A stretch of DNA of 64,000 bases, taken from positions 1,984,001 to 2,048,000 of the forward strand of contig JAGTXK010000055.1 in assembly GCA_019096195.1 (NCBI GenBank), in the 5' to 3' direction. The position numbers and the translations under genes are program-made. Every line of letters starts with the position of its first letter. Positions within the stretch are counted from its first letter, which is position 1. Positions 47,678-58,266 of the stretch are shown here, piece by piece. This stretch comes from Boletus sp. NGJ. Lineage: Eukaryota > Basidiomycota > Agaricomycetes > Boletales > Boletaceae. The notes beneath the pieces are model-generated. The model had not been told where the DNA came from. It made no database searches and was given only the letters and a program-made list of their open reading frames with translations.

Positions 47678-49464
47678 ATGGCACCGGTAGATCATCCTCA
47701 GCATAAACGCTACGATTATATTTGCATCGGAGGTGGCAGCGGGGGTGTCGCCTCTTCGGTGTGTTATCTCAGGAGTTTTCCGCTCTCATCCTTGATTTCT
47801 CCCCATAGCGTCGCGCGGCCCTGTACGGCAAACAAGTCGCCCTCATCGAGACCTCCCCGTACCTCGGCGGTACCTGTGTGAACGTTGGCAAGTGGTTCCC
47901 ACTGCTTGCTACATGCTGTCGAGCTCACGGTTCCCGGTAATCAAGGATGTGTTCCAAAGAAGGTGCGAACATTATCTATGCTGTCTTATCGAATGCACGG
48001 TCAACCGTACCCCCAGATCATGTGGCATGCCGCCGACCTGGCAGACAAATTACGCCATGCATCCGAAGGATATCATTTCCAGGGGGTTCCAGAGCCCAAA
48101 TTTAACTGGGCTACCTTTAAGCCCCAGCGCGACGCATACATCCGCAGGTTGAACAACATCTATGAGAACAATCTTGAAAAGGAAAAGGTTGAGTATCATG
48201 CTGGGTTCGCGCGCTTGACATCCCCCAGTTCCGTTGAGGTCACTCGCCCAGACGGTCAGAAGTACACGCTACACGCAGACCACATAACGATTGCTACCGG
48301 GGGGCGTCCGACAGTCCCTTCGGATGATGTCATTCCTGGAGCGGCTCTTGGTATCGATTCTGATGGATTCTTCGATCTGGAAGAACAACCCAAGCGCGTT
48401 GCAATCGTCGGTGCTGGCTATATCGCTGTAGAATTCGCTGGCGTTTTCAACTCTCTCGGTACTGAGACTCATCTTTTCATCCGGCACGACAAGGTCCTGC
48501 GTACATTCGACCCCGTGCTGCAGGACACATTAACGCCGTGGATGGAACACACTGGTATCAAGGTCCACAAGAACTCTAAAATCCAGCGCGTTGAAGGAGA
48601 GAAAGGGAAGACCCTTACGATCTACCATAGCAACGGGCAGGCCATGGAAGTTGACTGCTTGGTCTGGGCAATCGGCCGACATGCCAATACGGAAGGCCTT
48701 GGACTTGAAGAACTCGGAATTAAGCTTGACAAGAAGGGTGATGTCGTCGTGGACGAATTCCAGAACTCCAACGTTCCGGGTGTCTATGCAATCGGTGACG
48801 TACAGGGCAAAGCTCTCCTTACCCCTGTTGCCATCGCGGCCGGCAGGCGGCTGTCCAATAGACTCTTTGGCCCCGAAAAGTTCAAGAATGACAAACTCTC
48901 ATACGAGAACATCCCATCTGTCGTCTTTTCGTAAGTCGAATTTTTCGTGGTTGTAGCATGATATTAAATCAGCCCAGGCATCCCACTATCGGCTCTGTGG
49001 GTCTTACAGAGCCAGAAGCATACGAGAAGTATGGAAAAGAAGTGAAGATTTGTACGTCGAGTGTGATCCGTCGCGGATCACGATTTCTTATCTAGTTTCA
49101 TTCCCAGACAAGTCATCGTTCCGTGCGCTCTACTTCTCACAGATTGCGGAAAATCACAAGGAACCGACGGTTTACAAGCTCGTTGTCGTGGGCGAAGAGG
49201 AACGCGTTGTCGGAGTTCATATCATCGGAATGGGAAGTGACGAAGCCCTGCAAGGTTTCGCAGTAGCCGTCAAAATGGGCGGTATGTTTCGAAAACCTAA
49301 TAAATCACACATACTTACGCCCTGGAAACAGCACGCAAACAAGATCTGGATGACACGGTTGCAATTCATCCTACGTCGGCTGAAGGTTTGTCGAAGATAT
49401 CTTGGTCGTGCTCACTCGTGACTGAGGGAATTTTTTTACAAAAGAACTGGTCACGCTCCGTTAG
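47678..49464 (+). CDS. GLR1: Glutathione reductase (NADPH), cytosolic-type
   Basis: It reduces glutathione disulfide with NADPH and FAD. The start at 47678 gives MAPVDHPQHKRYDYICIGGGSGGVASS, with the FAD-binding GxGxxG-type turn. The redox motif GGTCVNVGCVPKK is assembled from three exons: 47809-47887 ends after the first Cys, and 47946-47962 (17 nt) encodes the second Cys. The intron between them starts with GC, not GT. Later blocks are IATGGRPTVPSDD, the NADPH-binding VAIVGAGYIAVEFAG, the family-typical VWAIGRHANTEGLGLE and YAIGDVQGKALLTPVAIAAGR. The dimerisation domain has HPTIGSVGLTEPEA and ends DDTVAIHPTSAEELVTLR at 49464, with the catalytic His in the HPTSAEE motif. No mitochondrial leader is visible. 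About 475-480 residues and intact. The last intron uses an AAG acceptor. Confidence 0.95.
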
Positions 49465-50484
49465 AGCACTTGGTTTGCGGAGACTGCGCTCAGCACTGCA
49501 TTCAGGATTATCATGTACAGTATTGTGTTTCATCGACGTCGATCGCAGGCAGATTTCACTTGGAGTGTGGATATCAGGCTGAAGGTGTGATAACAAGGGG
49601 CTGAAAACCTGCAACTTTCTACCTTCTTAACACAAATAAAAACCCAGAAAACTAGGATTAGAGCCAAGAAGTGTTTGAAAGCATATGGTTCCCTCTTCAT
49701 CCGAGTCGATACTTTGCAGAGCCTTATGTCCAATACGTGAAAAATGCTGTTCCGTTTTCCTTACATATATCAATGTGTAGAGGGGAAGCAGCGCCTGGGA
49801 TGAGGTTTGAAACACTTCATTAGGAGGTTTCCAAAATATAATTGTTTTGCCTTGGGTGACCCAGCGTGTCAAATAAATTTGGGCCGGGGCCCGAAAATCA
49901 ATGCTGTATTGATTTTTTTTGAGCATCCAGGTGAAGACGCATCATTCACATTGCAACTAATTTTGTCGAGACAACGGACAGATGCTGTTGCGTGTTCGGC
50001 TCCACTCGATAAATGGAGTTAAAATGACTACACGCGCTTCCCACACGAACTTGGGCGCCGGTTCACGACTTGAACGCGGACACGTACTAACAGATTGCAG
50101 AGATGCAAGTCCACCATCTCTTTGGCTTAGATTAACTTCAAGGAGCCTACTAGTATCTCGGCATCGTATCTTTGCATGCAGTCGCATGTCCTTCAAGGAA
50201 CCATCGTCGGTCCTCAAATACCACATGAGATTTCTCACCGGTGACGTTTCATCAGACCTGTCGCGATGATGCGGCCAGCATTGCCTTACGTATCGAGTAT
50301 GGTATGGGCGCACTCATCAGAACATGCCATCAGGACATATGTAAGCTCCTTGTGCAAATCATTGTTTAGTTTCCGAAACCAGTTCTTGCAGGCGACTTAC
50401 TAGCGGTCTTGGTCCCTTCCACTCATTTGCTGACCCCAACTGCTCTGATTTTGAGGCATTGGGCAGGGCTGCTCCATCCTTAGT
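49465..50484. other. Intergenic DNA before the membrane-protein trio
   Basis: About 1 kb between glutathione reductase and the first receptor-like gene. I see no gene, RNA or clear repeat. Short ORFs on both strands lack known motifs. Confidence 0.4.
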
Positions 50485-52454
50485 ATGTTTGAACTCCATT
50501 TTTTCTTCTTTGTCATCGTTCTCTACCCGGCGCTCGTCCAAGCGGATTATACCATCGACGATAGCAATTATTCGATACTCAAGTTCTCTGAAAACCCATC
50601 TGGACCAGTATGGGGCCCATTTGGTTCCGATACTGGAGAAGTACTCGAAATCCGATTGCCTAACGGGACAATGCAGACTGTTGACGCAACTCAGTGTTAC
50701 GATGGCACATAGTGAGTGCTTCAGCGCAGTGTTCCCGATTCTCATGCTTAAGGCGTGATGAATGGCACCTGTAGTACTTGTAAGTCAACGGTAAGAACGG
50801 AACGTCAAGTACTTTAACTTGGTCGTATAGACGCAGCATGCTCTGCATCAAACAATTGTGCAGTGCAATTCTCATTCACAGGTACGTTCTTTACGGTTTC
50901 TCGCTAGGGCAAGGGACAGATTCCATCTTATTCTGACTCTAGGCTCCGGAATAACAATATATGTTCTACAAGCTGGACCGCAGGGCATGTCGGCCTCTCT
51001 TTCCATAGATTCGGGAACGGCAACGACGGCAACCCTCGGCGCACCCCCATCACCGCAATACTATATTCCTCACGTCGTCCTCTTCAATGAACAAAATATA
51101 CCGTCTGGGACACACGCAGCTGTGATGACAGTACTGGATTGGAACGGCGGCTTTAGTGGTATGATGCTGGACTATATAGATGTTAACCAGGCAGCGGTCG
51201 CAAGTCCGACAACCAATCCGGCCATGAGCCCGAGCCCGAGCCCGAGTCCGAGCCCTAGCCCCACGCCAACCACGCATTCTTCATCTTCATCTTCAACGCC
51301 ATGGCCGACGTCAGCGGGTTCACAGACCACTTCACAGCAAACAAGTTTGACAGGAGCTCAGACAGGCTCTTCAGCTTCCACTGCGGTAGTGGCCTCTGTC
51401 CTATCTGTATTTTCCTCTCAGCCGTCGGGAGCGACAGCATTTCCGTCAAGCACATCATCCGGGAATGGCACCAGTTCACCCGACTCCCTGTCTTCGACTT
51501 CGAAAACGTGAGGTTCACCTATAAGTACAATCGATGTTGTAGTCTAATGATGCCTTCCCCAGAACCAACGTCGCTGCTATCGCGGGCGCTGTCGCTGGGG
51601 GTGTTCTTGGCTTGCTCGCGCTCCTTTTCCTAGCATTCTGCTGCTACCGTCGACGTCGCCGCCAACACCTGCAGGCATTAAATGAGAGACCCAGCCCGCT
51701 CTTACCACAAGCTGAAGCTAGGTTTACTGATATCGGTACTCCCATGGCAGACCCGTTTGCTGCACTGCCTGCGACTCGACTCTCTGGAACAGCGCGTCCT
51801 TTTCAAATAAGGTCAAACTCAGAAGCGGGCTTCGGGCCCGGTTTCGCTGCTCGAGACCCGAGAAGCTCCAGTCCCATAGCGGACCTTTCTCAAACGCGCG
51901 TTGCATCAAGCGGCAATCTCAGCGCTACATCGTCTGTGCCAGTGTCGATTGGCGCCGCAGCAATAGCAGCAACGCCTCCTGACCGAGATGCACCCACACC
52001 AACCCAACCCGCGCCAGTACCTACTGCAGTGCCAGTCAGCTACCCCAACGAGAAATTACGACGTGCGTCGGGTACCCCGACGCGGATCCTGCAACAGGAC
52101 GCGATGGCAAGCCTTGCTGGAACGCATTCAAACACGGCTCTGACGGACGAACAAGCGGACTTTGTCAACAGCCTGTTCAACAACAACGTCCCCGCGCCGG
52201 TCGTCGCACGCGTGCTCGAACGCATGGTAGCGAACCCACAAGGCGCGAGCAGCATTGGTGTCAATGACCTAGAGTTACGTGCGCATGTCGACCCAGGCAG
52301 CTTACGCCAGCCACCACAGACGGATCTGGCCCTGGTCGGGGGTGCGCCATGGCCGCCGACGATGAGCGATCATGGGGATGGTGAGACGACGGTGGGGACG
52401 GCACCACCCAGTTATGATTACGTTTCGAGGGACGCAGTGATAGAGCGAGTGTAG
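50485..52454 (+). CDS. Receptor-like single-pass membrane protein, paralogue 1
   Basis: Exons 50485-50711, 50775-50779 (5 nt), 50831-50881 (51 nt), 50943-51507 and 51563-52454; the sum is 1740 nt, or 579 residues. There is a signal peptide (MFELHFFFFVIVLYPALVQA), then the ectodomain beginning DYTIDDSNYSILKFS, with Cys in QCYDGTYTYAACSASNNC, FSFTGSGITIYVLQ and SGMMLDYIDVNQ. A Pro/Ser/Thr-rich stalk includes a tandem PS repeat (51226-51262). The membrane helix AAIAGAVAGGVLGLLALLFL is followed by CCYRRRRR. The long cytosolic tail has LTDEQADFVNSLFNNNVPAP and VVARVLERMV, then a PPSY motif (APPSYDY) near the end. The ligand is unknown. Family recognised from Agaricomycete genomes, without a described function. 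Confidence 0.85.
50775..50779 (+). other. 5-nt microexon (TACTT) of paralogue 1
   Basis: Flanked by acceptor CCTGTAG and donor GTAAGT. Exon 1 ends with TA and exon 3 begins AC, so the joined codons are TAT ACT TAC (Y T Y). Without it the frame is lost before the conserved AACSASNNC. Confidence 0.8.
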
Positions 52455-52647
52455 CAGATTTGGACACTTGTCTCTTACTGTCCCTTGTGGATTTTGATAC
52501 ATATGTACGCGATCTCGTTTAGCTACCACCTGCCTAGGACACTGCCATTTGCCGGATCACTTTGGCCGGGATGCTTAGTCAGCCGACGTATACCTTCGGC
52601 ATGAGGTGAGTTAAAGCGACAGGCAGACGTTCGAGTTGACCAACATC

Positions 52648-54114
52648 ATGGCTGTCGTCTCGCATGGCGCCCGCCAACTGAGGCGGGGTATTGGCATACC
52701 CAGACATGGGCCCGTCTCAGTCCATTCCTCGAGATCAATACACATTCCTGCATTCCCTCCCCACCCGAATCCTTCTCCTCCCTCTACAACCCAGCGCATC
52801 ATCTCCCAGACTCGCACATTTTTCTCCCGTCTCGTATCCCATCTCGCCGCACCCGGCCTCTCCCACCCCTCGGCTGCACTCCCTGCCCAGCCGTCTCTTA
52901 TCCGTCCTACCCAGTTCTCCAATTCCCAAAGCATAAATGCCCGGCTTTCGTTGCCCGTAAAGCATGCCCTCTCTCGACCCTTCTCTCCTCCTCGCCTGCC
53001 CAAGCCACCTGCGGTTCCAGCAAATGTCACCCAGGTCGGCCTTGGCACAGCCCGCGCATTCCACTCTGGTCGACCCATCTTCCAGAACATGGTCGATAAT
53101 GTCCCTGTTGCTACTAGGGCTCTTTGGGAAGCTGAGTGGGATGTCAAGATGAAGAAGAAAGAAGCTCGCAGAATGCGCCGTGCTACCCAGAACAAGGCAC
53201 TCCAAAAGTCTCAGGAGATGTTCAAGCCCAAGCCCAAGCCCCTCGTTGAGTCCCAATGTGACACATTGGACCTCGATGCTTACTTCCCCGTTGAGCCTAC
53301 GCCTGCTGTTACCACCCACCTTCTTATCCCTCTTGCGCCGACTCCGACTACCCGGCTCCCTTTGTCGACTCGCACTGACAATGACGGTGCACACCCGCTG
53401 CTCCCGATCTCCGACCTGGCGTCCATTCACACTAGTCACCGCTCGCACTCACTTAGGGTGTCAACCTTGTTTGCTAGACTCGACACTGCCAACGTCTGGG
53501 ACGATCCTGGAGTCAGCGTGGATGCATATGCCTTTGGGCCACGCGGCCCACGCCACGATACACAAGAGAAGCAGTGCACCGTCTTGCGCGTTACGTTCAG
53601 GGGCTGGAATGCTGTCCGCGTCCGTGCCATTCTTGGCGACAGTGCAGAGTGGTATTCGCTCGAAGAGACCCATCCCGATGGACACCCCACGTTTGTCCCT
53701 CTGTCCGATCTGAGAGGCGATGTGCAGATGAATACACGCTCTGAGTCGCCCGAGCTTGAGAGCGTCGAGCTTGACTCGAGCTGGGCTTTCGAAGGCGAGA
53801 TGGACGATTTGTGTGCTGTGTTGTCTGCACCGCCAATGCGAGCCAGTGCAAGTGCACAACATGATCTTGTTCTGCCCACCATCGACATTTCCTCTGCGGT
53901 TTCGGACACTCCGGACAGCGTTCCGCAACCTCCACAGCCAGTGATATTTTTGCGTACCGTCTCAGAATTGACACGCGATGTCCAACCAATTTCTTCATCA
54001 TCTTCCGTGTCAACGACTCCTTCGATCGGCTCATGGGACAGTCTTGGCTTGAGCTCGTCCTTTCTACAACGCGTCGGGGAACATCGTCGAGATGAAGTTG
54101 CAATGGAGATGTAG
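52648..54114 (+). CDS. Uncharacterised 488-residue protein, possible mitochondrial leader
   Basis: A single long exon. The ATG at 52648 begins MAVVSHGARQLRRGIGIPRH. The first 160 residues are rich in Arg, Ser, Pro and hydroxyl residues with few acids, compatible with a mitochondrial presequence or a disordered region. A conserved-looking block reads RAFHSGRPIFQNMVDN, then ATRALWEAEWDVKMKKKEAR. The rest contains LDLDAYFPVEPTP, LLPISDLASIHTSHRSHSLR, TVLRVTFRGWNAVRVRAILGD and a Ser-rich tail ending GWDSLGLSSSF-like sequence and VAMEM. I know no domain here. It interrupts the trio of paralogous membrane proteins but shares no motif with them. The dense ORFs on the other strand and frames are shadows. 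Confidence 0.7.
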   Translation: MAVVSHGARQLRRGIGIPRHGPVSVHSSRSIHIPAFPPHPNPSPPSTTQRIISQTRTFFSRLVSHLAAPGLSHPSAALPAQPSLIRPTQFSNSQSINARLSLPVKHALSRPFSPPRLPKPPAVPANVTQVGLGTARAFHSGRPIFQNMVDNVPVATRALWEAEWDVKMKKKEARRMRRATQNKALQKSQEMFKPKPKPLVESQCDTLDLDAYFPVEPTPAVTTHLLIPLAPTPTTRLPLSTRTDNDGAHPLLPISDLASIHTSHRSHSLRVSTLFARLDTANVWDDPGVSVDAYAFGPRGPRHDTQEKQCTVLRVTFRGWNAVRVRAILGDSAEWYSLEETHPDGHPTFVPLSDLRGDVQMNTRSESPELESVELDSSWAFEGEMDDLCAVLSAPPMRASASAQHDLVLPTIDISSAVSDTPDSVPQPPQPVIFLRTVSELTRDVQPISSSSSVSTTPSIGSWDSLGLSSSFLQRVGEHRRDEVAMEM

Positions 54115-54487
54115 ATGTTTTTCGTTACACCCTCGCTATTCTTGATACATTTTCATGTAAGTCGTGTTTGGCCTTGCACGTCATTTTGCGTTGAATTATC
54201 GTGGGTAGTCAATGTAGTACGTGAGACTGAAATTGATGCTTTTGGTCCGACTGCATTTTCGCTCTCTACCACCGCCTGGCATCCTAGATGATCGATGACT
54301 GGACCTGTAATCAGGTTTGCTGTGCTCATCTCCCTTGTGGCCCCAATCAGATCATCACAGGATAGAACTAACACCCATCTTGCAACCATGATTACCGCCC
54401 ACAGCGCTGTTTGATTGATGGCTAGACTCTCACTTTTACCCTTGCCCCTCCGTCTGGTTTGTCTCCCCTAACCCAAGTCAATGAAAG

Positions 54488-56025
54488 ATGGTGTGCGTGC
54501 GGCACATCACTACCCTACTCCTTGCTACGGTCGTTTTGGCAGATTATTGGATAGACAATGCCAATACGTCTGTAATTTATTCCATGGCACCTAGTCAGTC
54601 AGGACAAGGGTGGCAGATATTCTCGGTGGGTACCCAGTCACTTGCACTGAGTATCAGCAACTTGACGGGCAACTACAACATCACCCTCGATGCTTCATAC
54701 TGCTACAACGAAAATTAGTACGTCCCCACCTTTCTCCCGTTCAGCTCTGGCTTTGTCTGACTATGCGCATCAATAGCGCTCGTAAGCCGTCGCACCGTGT
54801 TGGATGCATGATATTTACGTTCTCCCAGTCGGAGTATGCGGCACAAGTGATAACTGTCAGGTCCAAGTACCCTTCACAGGTATGCGGTCCTGGTTCATCG
54901 CCACGAAGCTACCCTCACCACCATTCTAGGGTCCGGCATCACGATGTATGTCTTCAATGCGGGGATGTCAGGCATGACAGCCAATTTTTCGGTCGACGGT
55001 GGTGCAGCCGTTTCCAGAACGATTCCGGCTCCCCCTCCTCCGACCTATCAAGTGTCAAACGTCTCCCTGTATGATGTTCAAGGTCTCCACAGTGGAAACC
55101 ACACCGTGCTAATGACCATGTTGGATTGGAGCGGTAGTCCCACTTCCATGAAATTCGATTATGCATACGTCAACGAGACGTTGGTAGCACCTCCGGCGAC
55201 AACTTCGTCGACGTCTTCCATGACGTCCACGTCGACTTTTCAGGGGACTTCTCAGACGCCCACTCAGACGCCCGCCGGAAACGCGTCGGCCTCCAATCAG
55301 TGAGATCACCCCTTTACCCGATCGAATACTGGCTGACGCACCACCTTTTTTTGTTGCATTTTAGAGTCAATCTTGGAGGCGTCATCGGAGGCACGTTGGG
55401 GGGCGTCACCATCGCCGCGAGCGTCGTGATCGCTTTTTTCTACTGGCGTAAACGCAAGGCATCGCAAGACGACACCTCTTCAGAATCAAGCTTTGGAGTA
55501 AATCCGTTCAGATCCGAGTATGTCAGCAGTCCTACTTCACCCCCCGCGCCGTCGACATCGCAGGGGCCGTTCCTCGCCCAACTTCCGGACGCGAGTCCGG
55601 GTGTCCTCCCACTCCAGCGTTCCGCTATACTCCGCGACGCCCTCGCGAGCAAATACCTCTCTGAGCCGATCCAGAGTTCCCAGCCTGTCAGCTGGTCTGG
55701 AAGGAGCTCGCCTGGCTTGCAACCACTCCGTCGGCCGGCCTCACATCACGCAAGTGCCAACCCACACGCCAGCGTCACCGCATCTCACGTGGCAGACGCA
55801 TCGCCCTTCTTTGACCCCCAGGTCACGTCTCTTACCGCGGATCAGCTCGAAGTCATAAACCAGCTGCGGGTGAACAGGGTCCCCACGGAGACGGTCGCGC
55901 GCGTCGTCGAGGGATTCGTGTCGTCGCGTGTCCCGGCGAGCGAGGCGAGCAGTGGGCAGATCACGCCCGGCCGGAGTATTTTAAGCGCGTTACCACCTCC
56001 AAGCTACCAAACCCGGGCTCATTAG
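54488..56025 (+). CDS. Receptor-like single-pass membrane protein, paralogue 2
   Basis: Exons 54488-54717, 54777-54781 (5 nt), 54829-54879 (51 nt), 54930-55299 and 55365-56025; the sum is 1317 nt, or 438 residues. The signal peptide (MVCVRHITTLLLATVVLA) is followed by DYWIDNANTSVIYS. The ectodomain has YCYNENYALGVCGTSDNC, VPFTGSGITMYVFNAG and SMKFDYAYVNETLVA. A short Thr/Ser-rich stalk precedes the membrane helix GGVIGGTLGGVTIAASVVIA and YWRKRK. The tail has LTADQLEVINQLRVNRVPTE continuing TVARVVEGFV, a weaker copy of the shared helical segment, and ends PPPSYQTRAH. Same layout as its neighbours with the most divergent tail. Confidence 0.85.
54777..54781 (+). other. 5-nt microexon (CGCTC) of paralogue 2
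   Basis: Flanked by acceptor TCAATAG and donor GTAAGC. Exon 1 ends TA and exon 3 begins TC, giving TAC GCT CTC (Y A L) before GVCGTSDNC. It lies at the same position and phase as in the two paralogues. Confidence 0.8.
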
Positions 56026-56245
56026 ACGGTCGGCGCGGAATGTATTTCATGTATAGTTTCGTGGGCATTGATGTAGAGTGATACCCTGCTGTACTTCTTG
56101 TTAAGTTATGGACAATCAAATTTCCCTCGGGCCAAATCTCTATCTGGAACGTCTGCTGTTCTCAGCGATTATCTGAGTCCACAAAAAGCACAGTAATAGG
56201 GTATCCCTGCATACATAATCGATGTAGTCGGTACGCCCGGGTATA

Positions 56246-57814
56246 TTACCTCCCCTCAGCCACGAAATCATAGCTCGGTGGTGCAGTCGATATCGTATAT
56301 GTCCGCGCGAGCCTCGTCTCCCTCTCCCATTCCCGAATGCCAGCATGTCGGTCGGCAAGCATCCGCTCCATCACGCGAGCGATAGCTGCCGCAGGAACGT
56401 TGTTATGATGCAGACTGTTGATAAAATCTGCCTGCTCGTCTGTCAACAATGGCGACGCGTCTCGACGCGAGCCCGATGGCGGATCCTGTCCTGTTTGGGA
56501 CCATGACGAAGGCGCATTTGCAGTGTCGTTTGATAGCGCGAGGCGAGTCTTGCTGTCTCGCGTGCCAGAGGAGTTGCTGGCGCTGGGAGTGGCGGTGAAT
56601 GGGGTCAGAATTTCTTGACCGCTGCTGGATGAGCTCAGGGTGCGTCGGACCTCTGACGATCCAAGGCGGTTGGGAACGAGAGGCAAAAAGGAGGAGAATT
56701 CTGTGGTACGTAAGGGAGTGAGGTCGCTTCGCACAGCAGTGCTCGCCGGAGGGTTATATCTAGCGTCAGGGTTGTACCTTCCAGCGGTGTTGGTGAAAGG
56801 AGGATCGTATGCAGTGTTGGGGTAAGATGGTGGCGATGGGCTACCAGAGTGAAGGTCAATCATCTCTGGTGTATGCCTACGACGCCGTCGTAACCAAATG
56901 CATGCAAAGATGCCGATCACGATCACGGCAACCATGGCGATCACACCACCGACGATGGCACCGATATCAGCGCTAAATACGGTCATTGTGAGTACCAATT
57001 CTCCAGTAATGGAAGAGTGGTCAGCGTACTGTGATCCCGAAGAAGAGCTAACCGCCGCTGATGCAGACGCGGCTGTGCTAGTTGCCGTCGTTAAGGCCGT
57101 CGTTGTGGAATTGGCAACTAGGGATTCATTGACGTATGCATAGTCGAACATCATCCCGCTGTAGGACCCGGAAAGGTCATTGATGAGTAGGTTAAGGGTA
57201 TGAGGGCCGGACGGTAGTTGCTGAACGTTGAACATGGACACATTGGCGATTTCGTAAGCGGGAGCGGGGGGTGCACTCAGCACGTTTGTTTGGGCGTATG
57301 CGCCGTCGATGGTTATGCTGGCGTTGATTCCTACGGGACCAGCTTGATACGCATAGACTGTGATCCCAGAGCCTAAAAACGGATAAGGAAGAAAAGAGGC
57401 TGAGAAGAGGGATGTTCCTACCCGTGAAAGGGACGGTAAGCAAGCAGGTGTCGGTATCGAAACATGCCGCGTCTATCTAGGAGTCAGAACACGAAAAAAA
57501 GGGACGAGTTCCCCAAGCTCACATCGACTGCAAAGGGAGATGTAAGGGAATCAAACTTGGGGGGAGGGGTCAAAGGCATACTAGGTATGATTGTAGCAGA
57601 CAAACGCACCAATAACCTGATAGGTGCCGTTTGGGAGCAATAATTCGAGGGTTTCACCGCCAATGGCATACGGAGCCCAAGCAGCCTTTGGACCGGAGGA
57701 GTAGGTGAGAGTTGTGTTTGTGTCGTCGATGTAATAATCAGCCGAAACAAAAGATACAAGGGCGAGGAGAAAAAAGAGGAGGGGACCACTCCGGAGGCGG
57801 GCCATCAGGACCAT
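56246..57814 (-). CDS. Receptor-like single-pass membrane protein, paralogue 3
   Basis: Exons on minus: 57814-57582, 57527-57523 (5 nt), 57472-57422 (51 nt), 57372-57030 and 56972-56246; the sum is 1359 nt, or 452 residues. The signal peptide (MVLMARLRSGPLLFFLLALV) is followed by DYYIDDTNTTLTYS. The ectodomain has VCYNHTYRYAACFDTDTC, VPFTGSGITVYAYQAG and GMMFDYAYVNESLVA. The last intron (57 nt, before the membrane helix) is itself in frame, so retention would lengthen the stalk. The membrane helix GAIVGGVIAMVAVIVIGIFA is followed by CIWLRRRRRH. The tail has LTDEQADFINSLHHNNVPAA continuing AIARVMERML, and APPSYDFVAEGR at the end. A second in-frame ATG (MARLRSG) is an alternative start. Convergent with paralogue 2, about 220 bp apart. 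Confidence 0.85.
57523..57527 (-). other. 5-nt microexon (TCGAT) of paralogue 3
   Basis: On minus it is flanked by acceptor TTTGCAG and donor GTGAGC. Exon 1 ends TA and exon 3 begins AC, giving TAT CGA TAC (Y R Y) before AACFDTDTC. Confidence 0.8.
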
Positions 57815-58266
57815 TCAGGAGGAGCACAAGGGTGGCAGCTGGTCGACTAACCCCCCAAAAACTGACACGGCATTACGACCCTGGTGTGCGTGTTGAGCGC
57901 CTATGAGTAAAGACAGCATTGTTCACGGGGCTGTGAGCCAAGTTATCCGGGGCATCCACAGGGGTCGCTGTGGTAAGTTAGCTACTACGAGTCCAAGGCC
58001 GTACGCCTAGTCGTTTGAACATGCTAAATCTCACCAGTTTGAACGGGCTTGAAGGTGTCGAAAAGTCGTAGTAATACCTAATTAATGAGTGGGAGAAAAT
58101 CATTAATCACGTGACATTTTGTGATCTCTTTCTGTAGAGCGTCGTACGTACGTTGTAAATCTCGCTGAAGCCTTCAGCACGGATGGCGCTCTGGTTTTCG
58201 TCTGGAGCGTATTTGCCAGTCAGTAGCTCTCCAGATTCACGCTTTCCTCACAGGCCTCAGTGGGCC
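57815..58266. other. Divergent upstream region of paralogue 3 and the O-fucosyltransferase-like gene
   Basis: About 450 bp. A CACGTGAC site lies near 58110. I see no gene. The first part of this stretch may include 5' coding sequence if the next gene starts at its upstream ATG (58183). Confidence 0.4.

Noticed and set aside
52611-53448. Two long minus-strand ORFs
   Set aside because: Antisense to the 488-residue single-exon protein, which has the better protein-like composition.
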